This document shows, piece after piece, positions 54,736 to 54,993 of a stretch of DNA of 54,993 nt. Source of the stretch: Acidimicrobiia bacterium (lineage in GTDB: Bacteria; Actinomycetota; Acidimicrobiia; IMCC26256; JAMXLJ01). Made by a program: the position numbers and the translations under genes. Position 1 is the stretch's first letter, and each line of letters opens with the position of its first letter. The notes under the pieces were generated by a model. That model saw nothing but the letters and a program-made list of their open reading frames with translations, did no database searches and had not been told where the DNA came from. Where the stretch lies: contig DASRES010000041.1 of assembly GCA_035651955.1 (NCBI GenBank), forward strand, positions 1-54,993. Direction: 5' to 3'.

Positions 54736-54741
54736 TACGCT
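54736..54741 (+). promoter_or_regulatory. candidate -10 element for the hydrolase fragment
   Basis: TACGCT fits TAnnnT and ends seven bases before GTG 54749 with no ribosome binding site between, matching other leaderless starts here. Confidence 0.33.
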
Positions 54742-54748
54742 TCGTTCG

Positions 54749-54847
54749 GTGGGGTGGGAGTCGGAGATCCGGTTCTTGCAGCGCGCCGGGCGTCGGGTCG
54801 CCTACGCGGTCACGGGCACCGGTCCCGCGCTGGTGGCGCCTGCGTGG
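54749..54847 (+). pseudogene. 5' fragment of an alpha/beta hydrolase-like gene, broken at a junction
   Basis: From GTG 54749 the frame reads 'GWESEIRFLQRAGRRVAYAV' and 'TGTGPALVAPAW', the start of alpha/beta hydrolases found in actinobacterial regulator and cyclase proteins. At TGG 54845 the family likeness stops; beyond it this frame is Ser/Arg-rich nonsense. In another frame an integrase sequence begins. The gene appears truncated by recombination at about 54845-54850. The call rests on about 32 residues. Confidence 0.5.
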
Positions 54848-54993
54848 TCGATCAGCTCCTCTTCCCCGCACCGGAGGGCGGCCCTGTACGTCTCTCGCTC
54901 TGGCGCCGGCGCTTCTGGGCCCCGGCCGTGCGCGCAGCCGGCGTCGAACCGCTGCGCATCCACGACATGCGCCACACCGCGGTCGCGCTCTGG
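54844..54993 (+). CDS. tyrosine recombinase fragment, C-terminal catalytic part, open at window edge
   Basis: The frame starting GTG 54844 reads 'VVDQLLFPAPEGGPVRLSLW', then 'RRRFWAPAVRAAGVEPLRIH' and 'DMRHTAVALW'. 'RIHDMRHTA' is box II of phage-type integrases (H-x-x-R), with the second catalytic Arg. The N-terminal and core-binding domains are absent on this side. It seems to be the 3' part of an integrase joined to the hydrolase fragment; it runs off the window. The protein is likely nonfunctional unless it starts elsewhere. Confidence 0.65.
   Translation, partial: MVDQLLFPAPEGGPVRLSLWRRRFWAPAVRAAGVEPLRIHDMRHTAVALW

Overview
The window is one continuous, very GC-rich, tightly packed stretch of bacterial chromosome. 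GTG starts are common and stop/start overlaps (ATGA, GTGA) join many genes. A mycothiol synthase (mshD), a zinc-binding anti-sigma/ECF sigma pair and a DinB-type mycothiol-dependent family protein point to an actinobacterium (Actinomycetota). The gene mix and codon use would fit a deep-branching class such as Acidimicrobiia, but that is inference. No tRNA, rRNA or CRISPR array was seen, and no stretch over 300 bases lacks a gene. The longest gaps are 43127-43389, which holds the metY promoter, and 51079-51312, where I recognise nothing.

Layout. 1-3.4 kb: the end of an MFS transporter, a dienelactone hydrolase, and a sigma/anti-sigma operon divergent from a cupredoxin lipoprotein. 3.4-9.9 kb: a minus-strand tryptophan operon (trpC, trpB2, trpF, trpB1, trpA) followed by a HIT-like protein and a D12-class adenine methylase. 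10-13.5 kb: a GH1 glycosidase and a two-component system. 13.5-16.3 kb: hisI, trpE and a YgfZ-type gene on the minus strand. 16.4-22.7 kb: an S9 oligopeptidase, a kelch/NHL-type secreted protein, an alpha/beta hydrolase and a DUF1800 protein. 22.7-26.8 kb: a histidine operon, hisD-C-B-A, without hisH or hisF. 27-38 kb: nth, then mshD-rlmN-membrane protein-metallopeptidase in overlapping or near-overlapping order, an SDR, a C69 peptidase, an acyl-CoA synthetase and a DUF255 thioredoxin-fold protein. 38-43 kb: small unknowns, a GAF/degenerate-GGDEF protein, a subtilase with a C-terminal repeat array, and a degenerate RsbW-like ATPase. 43.4-45.9 kb: metY-metX. 46.3-47.2 kb: a second secreted protein with the same repeats. 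47.2-49.8 kb: an NRAMP-family transporter coupled to a PRC/MgtE_N/CBS protein. 49.8-55 kb: a PIG-V-like membrane glycosyltransferase, a beta-helix lipoprotein, a SABATH-type methyltransferase with a small upstream partner, a DinB-like protein, and an alpha/beta-hydrolase start abruptly joined to a tyrosine-recombinase end at the right edge.

The most unusual material is not the biosynthetic core. (1) A roughly 55-60 bp leader cassette (hairpin plus ribosome binding site plus ATG) occurs once before ygfZ and twice in tandem before the acyl-CoA synthetase, with covarying stem bases. (2) A W/G-rich repeat of about 47 residues is shared by a secreted subtilase and a separate secreted protein. (3) An NRAMP transporter with a rebuilt metal site is translationally coupled to a membrane-free MgtE_N/CBS regulator, suggesting Mg2+ transport. 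(4) A plant-type SABATH carboxyl methyltransferase sits in an operon with an 86-residue unknown. (5) A family of long, nearly perfect hairpins without U-tracts sits just after stop codons. (6) hisA appears to start with CTG inside a CTGA overlap.
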